Assembly: GCF_017875325.1 (NCBI RefSeq)
Contig: NZ_JAGGMN010000001.1
Coordinates: 2,624,140 to 2,688,139 of the forward strand
From: Methanofollis sp. W23
Lineage (GTDB): Archaea > Halobacteriota > Methanomicrobia > Methanomicrobiales > Methanofollaceae
Length of the DNA: 64,000 nt
Direction of reading: 5' to 3'
The notes beneath the pieces are model-generated. The model was not told where the DNA came from and ran no database searches. It saw only the letters and a list, made by a program, of their open reading frames with translations. Shown one piece after another: positions 9,241 to 18,261 of the stretch (within the stretch, counting starts at the first letter, position 1; every line of letters starts with the position of its first letter). The position numbers and the translations under genes were made by a program.

Positions 9241-9630
9241 ATGTCGGTACCACGTTTCTGGAGAAAGATCCCTCAGCGCTATAACCTGGAGGGAACCCAC
9301 TGCGAGACCTGCGGGCGATATTTCTATCCGCCCAGGAACCTCTGCCCTGAGTGCCGGCGCGAGGGCACGATCGTCAACCACACCTTTAAGGGGGTCGGCA
9401 AGGTCGTGACCTACTCGGTGATCAGGACCGCAAGCGACCAGTTCTCTGCCTTGACGCCATATGTCCTTGCCATCGTCGAACTCGAGGAAGGCCCGAGGCT
9501 GACGACGCAACTCGTCTGTTCACCCGAAGAGGTCACGATCGGGATGCCGGTCAAGGCGGTCTTCCGCAAGATCGGCAGTGAGGGCGAGAGCGGGGTCATC
9601 TACTATGGGACGAAGTTCGCCCCAATGTAA
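9241..9630 (+). CDS. DUF35 OB-fold/zinc-ribbon protein of the thiolase-HMGCS complex
   Basis: The 129-residue protein has an N-terminal zinc ribbon with C21, C24, C35 and C38 (CETCG...CPEC) and a C-terminal OB fold (GKVVTYSVI...YVLAIVELEEG). Archaeal homologues bridge thiolase and HMG-CoA synthase and help form the shared CoA channel. The ATG at 9241 directly follows the thiolase stop; upstream in-frame codons belong to the thiolase gene. It ends the operon and is followed by T-rich DNA. Confidence 0.9.
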   Translation: MSVPRFWRKIPQRYNLEGTHCETCGRYFYPPRNLCPECRREGTIVNHTFKGVGKVVTYSVIRTASDQFSALTPYVLAIVELEEGPRLTTQLVCSPEEVTIGMPVKAVFRKIGSEGESGVIYYGTKFAPM

Positions 9631-10009
9631 ACAAGACCACAGAATTCCTCCTGTGTGAAAAAAACCAATACTCTCGATTCCTCTTTTTTTAGTTTTTTAG
9701 AACCCTTCGCGAATCGTGGAGAGAATGTGTGTCCCCCGCCTTCTCATATCTTCATGCCGTGGGCTTGGACGCTGCCCCGCCAGAGAAATTCATCAAGAGG
9801 ATTTCTACAGGGCCCTTTTTTAGTTCTGTAGAATTCTTCTCGAACTTGCTCACGCTCGTTTCCCCCGATCCCCCCATGTCAAGATTGTCAAGATAGGGGG
9901 AAGGCACACCGATCAGGACGGCCGCCTTAGAGAACTCGGGGTATTTTTCATCTCATATGCGTGAGGCGCGATCTCGCCTCATGCCATATTCTAAAAAGCT
10001 AAAAAAAGA
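9631..10009. other. Spacer with T-rich terminators and degenerate R1 sequence
   Basis: No gene seen. T-runs at 9683-9699 should end the mevalonate operon. On the opposite strand a T-run formed by 9993-10007 should end the RPA operon. Between them, about 9697-9835 is a degraded R1 copy in reverse orientation (GAGAATGTGTGTC near the left, GGATTTCTACAGGGCCC at the right). A second GTTCTGTAGAATTC follows at about 9825. Confidence 0.55.
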
Positions 10010-10594
10010 TTAGATCTGGATCTGCCTGAGGGCCTCATAGGCCATCCGCCGGTAGATGTCCAGGTTGGTCCCAGGATAATGTTCCTGTGTGAGCGCGGCG
10101 TCCGCGCTCTGGTCGAAGTGCTCGACCCGTTTCAGCGTGCTCTCGGCGGCGTCGAGGATCCAGGCCTCCCTCATCTCCTTCTCCACGACTGTCACCGACT
10201 CGGCCCGCACCGAGACAAAGATCCTGCCGTCAGGTGCCTCGTAGACATTGGGCTTGCCCACCACCGCGACAAATGCCGGCGGCTCGATCCTGGAGACCTG
10301 CTGCATCGCCTCCTGCTGGTAGGACGAAGCGGTGACAAAGAAGATCCCGGTCGGGTCGGCAACACGGAAGTTGTAGAAGATATTCTGCTCGCCACGCTTC
10401 TCCTTCTGGGTCATCGACCCGATGATGAAGACCCGGTTGCACCGCTCGCCCGTGGGCAGGAGCACATAGGCCGGGCTCTTCTCGTCTTCGCCGTTCTTGA
10501 AGTGGTAGGTGGCCTCGCGCATTTCGGCCGCAAAGACCCGGCGAGCAGGTTCACGCTCATAGCGCTGCTGGTTGAACCGTCCCTCACTCGCCAT
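10010..10594 (-). CDS. RPA-associated OB-fold protein
   Basis: The 194-residue protein matches the archaeal family encoded next to RPA (an OB-fold partner of the single-strand binding protein). It contains a beta-rich OB core (CNRVFIIGSMTQKEK, FYNFRVADPTGIFFV, FVAVVGKPNVYEAPDG) and a helical C-terminus. The start at 10594 has a strong GGGAGGTG upstream; the longer reading lies inside the RPA gene. It overlaps the RPA stop by 11 bases, so it is the second gene of the operon. Likely role: DNA replication and repair with RPA. Confidence 0.85.
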   Translation of the reverse strand: MASEGRFNQQRYEREPARRVFAAEMREATYHFKNGEDEKSPAYVLLPTGERCNRVFIIGSMTQKEKRGEQNIFYNFRVADPTGIFFVTASSYQQEAMQQVSRIEPPAFVAVVGKPNVYEAPDGRIFVSVRAESVTVVEKEMREAWILDAAESTLKRVEHFDQSADAALTQEHYPGTNLDIYRRMAYEALRQIQI

Positions 10595-11819
10595 TTGCCT
10601 CACCTCCCAGGAGGTTGAGCAGTTCGGCATGTCGATCTTTATCAAAGGTAACCGGAGAACATTCCTTGACAAGGATGGTGTCCCCCAGGTCATTGCCGGT
10701 GCAGGTGAAATATCGTCCCATAATCGTCTCTTTGAGACGGTAGAAGACATCGTCCATACCCATCGGACTGTTCTCGGCCGTCTCGACCGCCTCTTCAAGG
10801 GTGACCCCGGTCACCGTCTCGACGACCTCGCGCTGCATCAGGATATTGTGCGCCTTCTCTCCGTCGTCGAGGACTCCCTTGATCCGCAGGTCATACCTGA
10901 AGTCGTTCTGCATCTCATGTACAGGGCAGTAATTCATCCGCGAGAGGACACGGTTGCACCCCTCTACTGGACAGCGTTTGATCACCCCTGAACCAGGCCC
11001 GATATTGATGATCGCCCCCTGGTAGGTCATGCCGCCGGTACCGACCTCCATCTCTGCATCTTCGTCAGGGACACAGGTAGCCCCATTGAGAGTGATATCT
11101 GGGCGCCCCTGATATTCGCCGACTGAGGCATAGAAGATATTGTAGACCATGCCGACCTCGAGTCTGGGGGCATCGTCGCCCTTCCAGGTGGTGAACTTGA
11201 CCGTCCCTGTCTCGTCGCCGACAAGTCCGGTCTGGAAGATCCGCTCGTGGCGCGCCTCCCACTCTTGGACCATCTTCACCCGCAGACACGCGACCCCCGG
11301 CCTGAGGTCGGCGACATTCGTCACCTGCGGCAGGAATGTGATGTTCTCCTCGCTCTGGGTGATCGTCGTCCCGGCATGGAAGTTCAGTTTCGGCACGCCG
11401 CGGTACTCGTCCACGACCACCGACTCGATCCGGTAAGACTCCCCCATCTCGAGGAGAGGGGCGTTTGCCCGCGCCCATGCCGTGAACTGGATCGCGCCCG
11501 TGGCGTCGGCGATGACCCCGGTCTGTTTGATCATGGGTGAAACAGGAGTCGAGAGCCCGACGACCTTCCCCTCGATCGTCGCCCACTCACCAGGGAGGAG
11601 GGTCCCGATCTCGCGCTGTTCTGAGGTCTGGCGGGGGACACTCTCCAGACCGTGCTCCTTGGCGATGTTCTCACTCACGGTCTTCTCGGCCTCGGTGAGG
11701 TTGACCCCGAACTCATCTACGAGAGTACGGAGTTTTTTCTCAATGGAGGCCGCATCGACCTCGACAGACTGTGAGGTGAACTTCTGGGAGATTCTTTCTG
11801 CTACTTCGGACAGGTCCAT
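10584..11819 (-). CDS. Replication factor A (RPA), multi-OB single-strand DNA binding protein
   Basis: The protein binds single-stranded DNA in replication and repair. After a helical N-terminus there are at least three OB folds: about 65-170 (GEWATIEGKVVGLSTP...), 175-280 (ACLRVKMVQEWEARHE...) and a C-terminal one containing a zinc finger (CPVEGC...MNYCPVHE). I favour the ATG at 11819 (MDLSEVAERISQK, 411 residues) because GGAG sits six bases upstream; ATG at 11825 or GTG at 11831 are possible. It is divergent from the DUF1858 gene. Confidence 0.9.
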   Translation of the reverse strand: MDLSEVAERISQKFTSQSVEVDAASIEKKLRTLVDEFGVNLTEAEKTVSENIAKEHGLESVPRQTSEQREIGTLLPGEWATIEGKVVGLSTPVSPMIKQTGVIADATGAIQFTAWARANAPLLEMGESYRIESVVVDEYRGVPKLNFHAGTTITQSEENITFLPQVTNVADLRPGVACLRVKMVQEWEARHERIFQTGLVGDETGTVKFTTWKGDDAPRLEVGMVYNIFYASVGEYQGRPDITLNGATCVPDEDAEMEVGTGGMTYQGAIINIGPGSGVIKRCPVEGCNRVLSRMNYCPVHEMQNDFRYDLRIKGVLDDGEKAHNILMQREVVETVTGVTLEEAVETAENSPMGMDDVFYRLKETIMGRYFTCTGNDLGDTILVKECSPVTFDKDRHAELLNLLGGEANGE

Positions 11820-11932
11820 ATACATCTCCACAGGAGCATCAACTCATGGGTATAAAAAATCAGTCGGGCGGGGGGTGAAAGTGATCGCTGTCTGGTCGTA
11901 CCTTTAAGTACTCATGAGTCTAAATTTTGAAT

Positions 11933-12124
11933 ATGGCGATCACCGCTGACAGTACGATCCTGGAACTTCTCCAGGAGAAGCCGGAATCTGCAGATGTCCT
12001 GATGCGCTTTGGCATGGGTTGCCTTGGCTGTGCAATCGGTAGGGGCGAGAGTATCCGCCAGGCCGCGGCTGCGCATGGCATCCCGCTCGAAGAACTTGTT
12101 GCGGCGCTGGGCATCGAGGAGTAA
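11933..12124 (+). CDS. DUF1858 small redox-type protein
   Basis: A 63-residue protein of the DUF1858 family, seen alone or attached to hybrid-cluster and other redox proteins. C30 and C33 form a CLGC motif (FGMGCLGCAIGRGE), a likely disulfide or metal site. The C-terminal helix bundle (AAAAHGIPLEELVAALG) is typical. The ATG at 11933 is preferred over a TTG two codons upstream. A TATA-like TTTAAG at 11902-11907 gives a near-leaderless transcript. Function unknown. Confidence 0.8.
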   Translation: MAITADSTILELLQEKPESADVLMRFGMGCLGCAIGRGESIRQAAAAHGIPLEELVAALGIEE

Positions 12125-12127
12125 AAA

Positions 12128-13027
12128 TTATATTATGGGGCGGTCCTTGAGGGATGCCCGATATTTTTTCATTTCTTTGAGCGTCGCTTCGGGGTTGCGC
12201 TTGAAGTAAGCTGCCACCCTGGTTTCATGAAGGAGCGTGCACCGACTGCAACTCCAGATCCGTCCACTACTTGAACTCTCGACCCAGTCGCCGAGTTCTT
12301 CGTCCTTACACGGGTAGAAAGGACAATAACAGAAGTCGCAGACCTGGCCCTCGAAGTGGCAGGGATAATACGGACATCCCTCAGGTTGCCACTCCACCCA
12401 GTGGTCGCCGCCGTACCTGCTGAAGATAAAGTAGGACGGACGTTTCCTGACGATCTTTCCTTCCTGCCGGTCAAGCGCCTCATGCACCCCGCGGAGCACC
12501 GCGGCGTACACCCGGCGCCCCACCTCGGTGAAGGTGCCGGCATAGATATGCTTCTCTTCTCCTTCTGAGGCCACGATCACGGCGTCGGTCGTCGTCCCGG
12601 TGAAGGGACGCCCGTCCTCCCGCAGGGCCAGCGCCTTTGCCTCGGTGGCAGTAATGATCGTCTCAAGGAGCGCCCCTTCGCTGAGCCCTTCTCTGGAGGT
12701 GACGATGATGTTGATGGTATGGGGGCGGTCAGGGTCGGGGTTCGGGTTTGTGACCCCTGCGGTTACAAAGACGGTGATGAAGTCGTACTGCAGGACACAG
12801 AGGTGGCGCATCTGGACCGCGGTAAGGAGCCCGAAATAGTCCTGATCATACCCCCAGGAAGATGCAAGGTCTTGAAGGTACCTGGCAGGTGCGGCATGGT
12901 CAAACCCGCTCGGGACCGTATGGTTGAAGAGGGTCGTGACCCGCCCGAACCCTCCGGCGATCCCGGTACTTGCCGCTCTGAAGTCCCCCCTGACAATAAG
13001 GGTGCCAGAGGTGTAGTAATACCTCAT
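12128..13027 (-). CDS. cbiZ: Adenosylcobinamide amidohydrolase fused to Cys-rich domain
   Basis: The first about 200 residues match CbiZ, which removes aminopropanol from salvaged adenosylcobinamide to give adenosylcobyric acid for corrinoid synthesis (needed for the methyl transfer enzyme Mtr). Family traits include SGFDHAAPARYL, FVTAGVTNPN and VIVASEG. The last about 100 residues are a Cys-rich metal-binding domain (YYPCHFEGQVCDFCYCPFYPC region, then CSRC). The start at 13027 overlaps the upstream stop by four bases, so it is coupled to the glycyl-radical-like gene. The role of the Cys-rich tail is unknown. Confidence 0.85.
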   Translation of the reverse strand: MRYYYTSGTLIVRGDFRAASTGIAGGFGRVTTLFNHTVPSGFDHAAPARYLQDLASSWGYDQDYFGLLTAVQMRHLCVLQYDFITVFVTAGVTNPNPDPDRPHTINIIVTSREGLSEGALLETIITATEAKALALREDGRPFTGTTTDAVIVASEGEEKHIYAGTFTEVGRRVYAAVLRGVHEALDRQEGKIVRKRPSYFIFSRYGGDHWVEWQPEGCPYYPCHFEGQVCDFCYCPFYPCKDEELGDWVESSSSGRIWSCSRCTLLHETRVAAYFKRNPEATLKEMKKYRASLKDRPII

Positions 13028-13386
13028 GCGACAGTGTACCTGACCCGGTCCTTCAGCTCTTGCTGTTTCCCGGCATTCCAACCAGAGACATCCTGGAGAT
13101 ATCCGGTGACCCGACTGATCTGGGTGACGTCGTGCGACCCGCACTCAGGGCAGACCGGGGCGCCGCAGAGAGGGCAGTAGTCGATCCCTGAGACGATCTC
13201 GTGGGGACAGTGCGTGTGGTCGAGGGGGCACATGATCTCAAGTTCGGTCTCGCCGCAGACTGGACAGGGTGCGCTCTCGACGACATGGTTACAGGTGTGG
13301 CACTTGTACCGCCGTTCTTCAACCGGAATATCACTCAATTTTTGATATTTTTTTGCCAGAGCCAGTTGCTCGTCACTCCACTGCAT
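13024..13386 (-). CDS. Small protein resembling the C-terminal zinc/glycyl-radical end of class III ribonucleotide reductase
   Basis: The 120-residue protein has three Cys pairs forming zinc ribbons (C29/C32 with C41/C44; C53/C60; C71/C74 with C79/C82). It ends with SRVTGYLQDVSGWN and KDRVRY, which look like the glycyl-radical loop of anaerobic NrdD (RVxGY, Gly95). The rest of NrdD is absent, so it cannot reduce nucleotides alone. It could be a spare-part radical domain, a regulator, or a zinc protein that keeps the motif. A TATA box (about 13405-13416, minus strand) lies 20-30 bases upstream, suggesting a leaderless mRNA. It is coupled to cbiZ. Confidence 0.7.
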   Translation of the reverse strand: MQWSDEQLALAKKYQKLSDIPVEERRYKCHTCNHVVESAPCPVCGETELEIMCPLDHTHCPHEIVSGIDYCPLCGAPVCPECGSHDVTQISRVTGYLQDVSGWNAGKQQELKDRVRYTVA

Positions 13387-13515
13387 GCAATACCCTTCCA
13401 GTTGAAATTATATAGAGATTCGGACCTGAACACGGGTTCTGTCTCTTGAGGATCTGGTGTGGGCGTCAGGGAAGAAGCCGAAGATATATCTTCCTTATTT
13501 GCCTATGGATCATGA

Positions 13516-15069
13516 ATGCAGTGTCCTTCGAAACGTCTGGTTCTTCTGACGTTTTTGGTGTTCATCGGCCTCGGTGTGCCGTGTACGGCCGAAAACGTCA
13601 CGACAGTGCCAAACATCCCGATCATAAACCAGAGCCTTGCCGCCTTTGATATTTTCTCTGACTCTGAAGTGGAGTACGTCCCTCCAGATTCTGAATACTA
13701 CGCAGCCGCTGCTGAATATCAGGTCTTTGAGGCATGTGCCGGGTGTAGTGGCCCGGCCGCCCTGGCAAAGAAGGTCAGGGTCACCACCTACCCGGTGATC
13801 ACCGACCCTGACCTGGCCGACCCGGTCTACCTTGGGCGGGGTCAGGGTGTGAAGGTCGACCTCTTCCCAGAGGGGGATCCTGACACTCTCGAGGGGACGC
13901 TCGGGAGTTATGAAGCAGATGCCACCAGGATCGCAGGTGCCCTTTTCACCGGTGATCTCGGGACAAGGACCGCCTTTGTTGCGGTCTTCTTCAGGGAAGG
14001 GACACCTGATGAGCATAATGCCAGGTTTATTCTCAACGCCGCCGACGCCGCGAAGTTTGGGGATACATGGGATGAAAGCTCATATATCAGGTTCCGCGAC
14101 TGGACTGAGGCATCGGTGAGCGCAGAAGAGATCGCAGGCTATGAGGAACCTGGTGGCGCACTGGAGACGACTGGCCCGGTCCTGGCCCTGGGTGAACCCC
14201 AGGGGGGGGCGTCCTGTGACCAGGAGGAGTTGAAGCAGAGGATGCGCGAGACCGCTGACGACCTGGCGGCCAGCGTGAGTAGCCTCACTCTCTCGGCAGG
14301 GGACGAGAACCAGAATAAGGTGGCCGTCCTTGCCCTGGACCTGGCTGATGCGGCACGGTCGTATGCTATCGAGTATGAAGACCTGGAGGTGCCGGCGAGT
14401 GCTGACGGCGCCAGGGCGGACTTTGTCATGGCACTGGATGCCTACCAGGATGCAGGGTCGGCGCTCTGGTATGGGGTCACCTGTGCGAACACGACGGTGT
14501 ACGGGGAGGGGGCCACCTCGCTCACTGAGGCGCGCGACACGATGAACGGGGTGCTCGGGGCGCTTGCCCTCCAGACCCTTGACGACCCGACTCTTGAACT
14601 TCCGTCGGCCGAGGTCTACCCTGACGCCCTCGCCTTCGGGAAGGGGTATAGTTATCTTGATAGCGGAAAAGTGCACAAAATCTCGGTACGGCCTGAATCG
14701 TACACCTTCACGAAGTCCTATAAGGCAGGCGACGAAGAGGTGACGGCGCCCTATGGGAAGACGTTCATGATGGTCCTGGTGGACGTGAATTATCTTGGGT
14801 TCTATGGTGGGGGGAGTTCTAGGGCCAAGGTCCCTGCACCCCAGACCTTCTCCCTGATCAATGGAGGGGAGACCTATGCGCCTGCCACGGTCTCGGTCCC
14901 TTATATCGAGGGGATCGGGACGGTCTACCGCAGTGTCACCATCGACCGGGACGACCGCCGTGCGATCGGGTTCCTGGTCTTCGAAGTACCTGAGTCCTTT
15001 GATCCGGCGAATGCGTATCTCCAGGCGAAGTTAGGTGTGGGGGGCTCGCCGGTCTGGTGCCTGGGATAA
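13516..15069 (+). CDS. Secreted protein of unknown function
   Basis: The 517-residue protein starts with a clear signal peptide (RLVLLTFLVFIGLGVPCTA). The mature part begins with a long low-complexity acidic stretch, then an N-terminal beta region with a CAGC motif at about 74-77. A helical segment follows at about 235-360 (KQRMRETADDLAASVSSL..., AVLALDLADAARSYA), with further cysteines. The C-terminal beta domain at about 375-517 (YGKTFMMVLVDVNYLGFY, YRSVTIDRDDRRAIGFLVFEV) resembles DUF4352-like extracellular domains. No enzyme motif is seen. The ATG at 13516 directly precedes the basic signal start. It stands alone, with T-rich DNA after the stop. Confidence 0.7.
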   Translation: MQCPSKRLVLLTFLVFIGLGVPCTAENVTTVPNIPIINQSLAAFDIFSDSEVEYVPPDSEYYAAAAEYQVFEACAGCSGPAALAKKVRVTTYPVITDPDLADPVYLGRGQGVKVDLFPEGDPDTLEGTLGSYEADATRIAGALFTGDLGTRTAFVAVFFREGTPDEHNARFILNAADAAKFGDTWDESSYIRFRDWTEASVSAEEIAGYEEPGGALETTGPVLALGEPQGGASCDQEELKQRMRETADDLAASVSSLTLSAGDENQNKVAVLALDLADAARSYAIEYEDLEVPASADGARADFVMALDAYQDAGSALWYGVTCANTTVYGEGATSLTEARDTMNGVLGALALQTLDDPTLELPSAEVYPDALAFGKGYSYLDSGKVHKISVRPESYTFTKSYKAGDEEVTAPYGKTFMMVLVDVNYLGFYGGGSSRAKVPAPQTFSLINGGETYAPATVSVPYIEGIGTVYRSVTIDRDDRRAIGFLVFEVPESFDPANAYLQAKLGVGGSPVWCLG

Positions 15070-15909
15070 TAATTTTTTTAGCTCTATGGCTTTGTAGAGC
15101 CCCATACCAATCTCAGGAGTGAGTGGGGCTGGAATGCCTGCCTCTCTCATGCGTGCTTCCCGTCCCATTCTCCATCCCTGGGGTTCGAGATGGCAGAACG
15201 GGAAGTGTGACGAGGGTGCTGTCTTCCTCGACCAATCTTGTGGCGCAGGCTGGTGCGAGATGGCGATGAAGGTTTTGCGGTTGAGAACAGCTATTCTGAT
15301 CGACTTCCCACACCCCCACCACTGGGGCTCCCTCGAAAGCCACTGACTTTCTCATGCTCTTTTCACTCGCATCTCGAAAATTGGGTTTTTTAGAAACTCT
15401 CACGTGTCGTGGGGAGAATGCGTGTCATCCGCCTCCCCATAGATTCCCACCGGAGGTGTTGCCCCCGGACCCTCGTGAGGAAAATAGTGGTGGAAAGGGG
15501 AAATGGATGGCCATGAAGGGTGCGTTGCCTTCCGAGACCGATTGTGTCGCGGCAAGACCCCCCACAGATATGGCCATTCGAAGGGGTTCTATAAACCCAG
15601 ATTTATGATGCACGCGTGACTGAGCCGTCCTCCCACATCATGCACTCTAGGGGCCCAGGTCCTTCGAAACACCTTGCATCTCTCATGATTGCTCTCCTTT
15701 CGTCGAAGATCAGGGCGTTTCTCACGCCCGAGTTCTTATGATGACGAGTGGGCCAGGAAGGTCGCGAACCGATCGTCTGGAAGAAGGTGCTGTGGAGTGT
15801 ATTCAGAAAAGAACGAGCAGGCCGGGGCCGTCAGGCCCTGACCAGCCACCTCAGAGGACTCATAGGGTTCCTCAGCGCCGGACGGACCGGCTCGGAACGG
15901 TCAATCTCA
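15070..15909. other. Long spacer with terminator-like T-run and repeat debris
   Basis: A T-run at 15073-15079 probably ends the secreted-protein mRNA. GGCTTTGTAGAG at about 15088 starts an R1-like piece. 15381-15602 is an R1 copy in reverse orientation. About 15605-15740 resembles the R2 end (GATGCACGCGTGACTGAG). I see no gene: frames here are short and cross the repeats. Confidence 0.5.
15381..15602 (-). repeat. R1 interspersed repeat copy (reverse)
   Basis: Starts TTGGGTTTTTTAGAAACTCTC, contains GGGGAGAATGCGTGTCA, the degenerate hairpin TGTTGCCCCCGGACC and CGAGACCGATTGTGTCG (complement of the CACGATAGGTCG core), and ends GGGGTTCTATAAACCCAG. Confidence 0.6.
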
Positions 15910-16545
15910 TCATCGGCGGTACGGGGCATAGGCCCTTGCCGCTACGACCGGGTCTGGCGCCCCGTAGATCGCGCGCCCGACGATCATCCCGTCGACGAGA
16001 GGCGCGACCTCTGCCGGGTCGCCGCCCTGCGCCCCGACGCCAGGCGAGAGGATCTTTCTCTCGCCGATCAGGTCGCGCAACGCCCTGATGCGCGCGGGCC
16101 GCGTCGCCGGGGCGATGATCCCATCCGCGCCCGTCTCCACGACAAGGCGGCAGATCTCCTCGGGCACCCCTTCGGAAAAGAAGGTGAGGGCACCTGGGTG
16201 ACTCATCTCCGCGACGACATAGCACTCGCCGCCATGGGCATGGGCGCTCTTCACACAGGCGGTGACTGAGTCGGGGCCAGGGAAGGCCTGGGCGATGACC
16301 GCCGAGAACCCGGCCTCAAAAACCTGGTCGCAGATGAGGGTGTTGGTATTCGGGATATCCGCGACCTTGAAGTCGGCAATGAGCGGGAGGTCGAAACCCG
16401 CGAGGTCGCGGGCGATCCCGAGGCCTGCCCCGAGCACGAGGGGATAGCCTACCTTGATCGCGTCGACCTCTCCTGCGCAGGCCGCTACGATCGTAATGGC
16501 GGAAGCCCGGTCGGTGACATCCAGGGAGAGGACAAGATCAGTCAT
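15910..16545 (-). CDS. pyrF: Orotidine 5'-phosphate decarboxylase
   Basis: Last step of UMP synthesis. The 211-residue protein has the catalytic DxKxxD motif as D58, K60, D63 in DFKVADIPNT. The phosphate-binding end SPGVGAQGG...MIVGRAIYGA is also present. Length fits archaeal PyrF. It lies 62 bases downstream of the deoxyhypusine synthase gene on the same strand and may be co-transcribed, although the two pathways are unrelated. Confidence 0.95.
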   Translation of the reverse strand: MTDLVLSLDVTDRASAITIVAACAGEVDAIKVGYPLVLGAGLGIARDLAGFDLPLIADFKVADIPNTNTLICDQVFEAGFSAVIAQAFPGPDSVTACVKSAHAHGGECYVVAEMSHPGALTFFSEGVPEEICRLVVETGADGIIAPATRPARIRALRDLIGERKILSPGVGAQGGDPAEVAPLVDGMIVGRAIYGAPDPVVAARAYAPYRR

Positions 16546-16607
16546 ATTCCTATGCTCCGTGTGAGATCATATTTAATGATGATGTGACGTCTTGAAAGAG
16601 AACGAGT

Positions 16608-17570
16608 TCAGTCCTGGTCCATTCTCTCCAGGACCGCGGCGGCGATGAGGGGGAGGTTGATGGTCGCGTCGCCGTACACTGTGACAGCCGCGGCGTCCTC
16701 GTTGATCTTGCCCCAGGATTGCGCCTCGGTGAGGGTCGCACCCGAAAGTCCGCCGAGGTCAGGACGATCGCCGGTGAGCTGCACCGCGTAATCGAAGCCA
16801 GTCGGAGTGATGAGTTTGTTCTGGAAGATGAAGTTCTTCGGCACCCCGCCGCCGACCAGGAAGGCACCGGCACGCTCGGCTGCATAGCAGCGGTCAATGA
16901 TATCTTTCATATCGCCAAAGGCATCGACGGTGATGTGGTGCATCTGGTTGTAGAACCAGAACTGCATCCCGAGCATCGAGTCCTGGATCGCCGGGCAGTA
17001 GACCGGGACATCGCACTTCGCCGCGGTCGCCAGGATCCCGTGATCCAGGTGCTCGCCGATATGGCGCAGGAGCCCTGAGATGGTGATCGTCGTTTTGTCA
17101 GGGAGTTCGGAGAGACAGTCCTGCATAAATTCTTCGAGACGGATAAAGGCCTCATCAGGGAGGAAGATATCGTAGATGCGGTTGATCTCCTCGTGACGGA
17201 GTTCGATATCGTCGCAGACCGAGGTGCCGTGGTAGTGGTGGCACCCGATCGCCTCGATGGTGTCATGGGTGAGGTTGGCGCCGGTCGAGACCAGGATGTC
17301 GATGTGGCCCCTCTCGATGAGATCGCTGACGACTCCACCCATCCCGGCAGGGACCATCGCTCCGGCAAGACCGAAGAACTTTGTCGCCTTCTCGTCCCTG
17401 AGCATCGCTTCATAGATGTCTGCCGCCTGGGCAAGGGCTCCGCCGTTATATGCCCCGGCGCCGCCGATAGCACGGACGAGCATGTCGGCCGTCATGCCAG
17501 GGGCGAGTTTGAGCTGCTTGACCGGATCTCCGCATTCTTCAGTATTATATTCATCAGTATTAGGTTCCAT
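16608..17570 (-). CDS. dys: Deoxyhypusine synthase
   Basis: Transfers the aminobutyl group of spermidine to one lysine of archaeal initiation factor aIF5A using NAD. The 320-residue protein keeps the active-site lysine (K288) in AQSWGKIN and the NAD-binding stretches STGANLTHDTIEAIG and SGLLRHIGEHLDHGI. The long acidic N-terminus (MEPNTDEYNTEECGDP) is unusual but begins at a good ATG. It faces pyrF downstream. Confidence 0.93.
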   Translation of the reverse strand: MEPNTDEYNTEECGDPVKQLKLAPGMTADMLVRAIGGAGAYNGGALAQAADIYEAMLRDEKATKFFGLAGAMVPAGMGGVVSDLIERGHIDILVSTGANLTHDTIEAIGCHHYHGTSVCDDIELRHEEINRIYDIFLPDEAFIRLEEFMQDCLSELPDKTTITISGLLRHIGEHLDHGILATAAKCDVPVYCPAIQDSMLGMQFWFYNQMHHITVDAFGDMKDIIDRCYAAERAGAFLVGGGVPKNFIFQNKLITPTGFDYAVQLTGDRPDLGGLSGATLTEAQSWGKINEDAAAVTVYGDATINLPLIAAAVLERMDQD

Positions 17571-17655
17571 AGGACACCAGATTGCCTATGATCTTCGTGC
17601 TGAGATCCATTAACAGTTTTGACCAGGACGAGGTGCAAAAAAAAAAAGATTTGTA

Positions 17656-17850
17656 GGCTCTGTAGAAACCCTGACTTTATCTGGGTGCGAGCGCGATTCA
17701 ACCGCCTTCCCCCATTTCCTCGCCGGGGGCGAGTGCCATCTGGACCTCCTGGATGTAGATAGGGACAGGAAGGCACGATCAATGACCGTGAAGAGCCGTA
17801 TTGCCGCCCCTCCGCAGAGATAGCAAACCTTAGGAATTCTACAGAGCCGA
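17656..17850 (-). repeat. R1 interspersed repeat copy (reverse)
   Basis: Opens GGCTCTGTAGAAACCCTG, includes GCGATTCAACCGCCTTCCCCC and the hairpin GCCGGGGGCGAGTGCC, and closes AATTCTACAGAGCCGA. The two ends are inverted copies of each other (GGCTCTGTAGAA and TTCTACAGAGCC). Confidence 0.65.
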
Positions 17851-18238
17851 TTTGTAAAATCTTCTGGATGAGCCTTTTGAGTGAAGGATGTGCTGTCCCT
17901 GGAGGTCCTGAGGCAACGCCTCCGGTGCGAGGATGGGGGAAGGATGAAGATGATCTTGAAGATCAGCCTTTGGGATTTGCGGCGGTAGCGTCCTGGATAG
18001 TATTCATCATGTATGCGTGAGCCTGTGGACCATGTCTGATTCTAAAGGGCCAAAAAAAGAGATATATTGTGATATGGGTGTTGTATCGTTATTCCCCAGT
18101 ATCGGATCCTCTCATTGGTGGCGAAAGGGATCGATTTGTAGTACCTTATAGGATATTGGGTGGGGGTGCCTGTCCCCCTATTGGTATATGGTGTTTAGTT
18201 CCACTGCTTCCGAGGCTTATGCGTGTATGTATCTTGAA

Positions 18239-18261
18239 AGGCCGCAATTTTTCTGCGGCCT
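18239..18261 (-). terminator. Inverted repeat after alcohol dehydrogenase A
   Basis: AGGCCGCA and TGCGGCCT are perfect 8-bp arms around a 7-base AT-rich loop, about 75 bases beyond the adh stop. The position fits an mRNA 3'-end hairpin. There is no long T-run after it, so this is a weak call. Confidence 0.45.
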
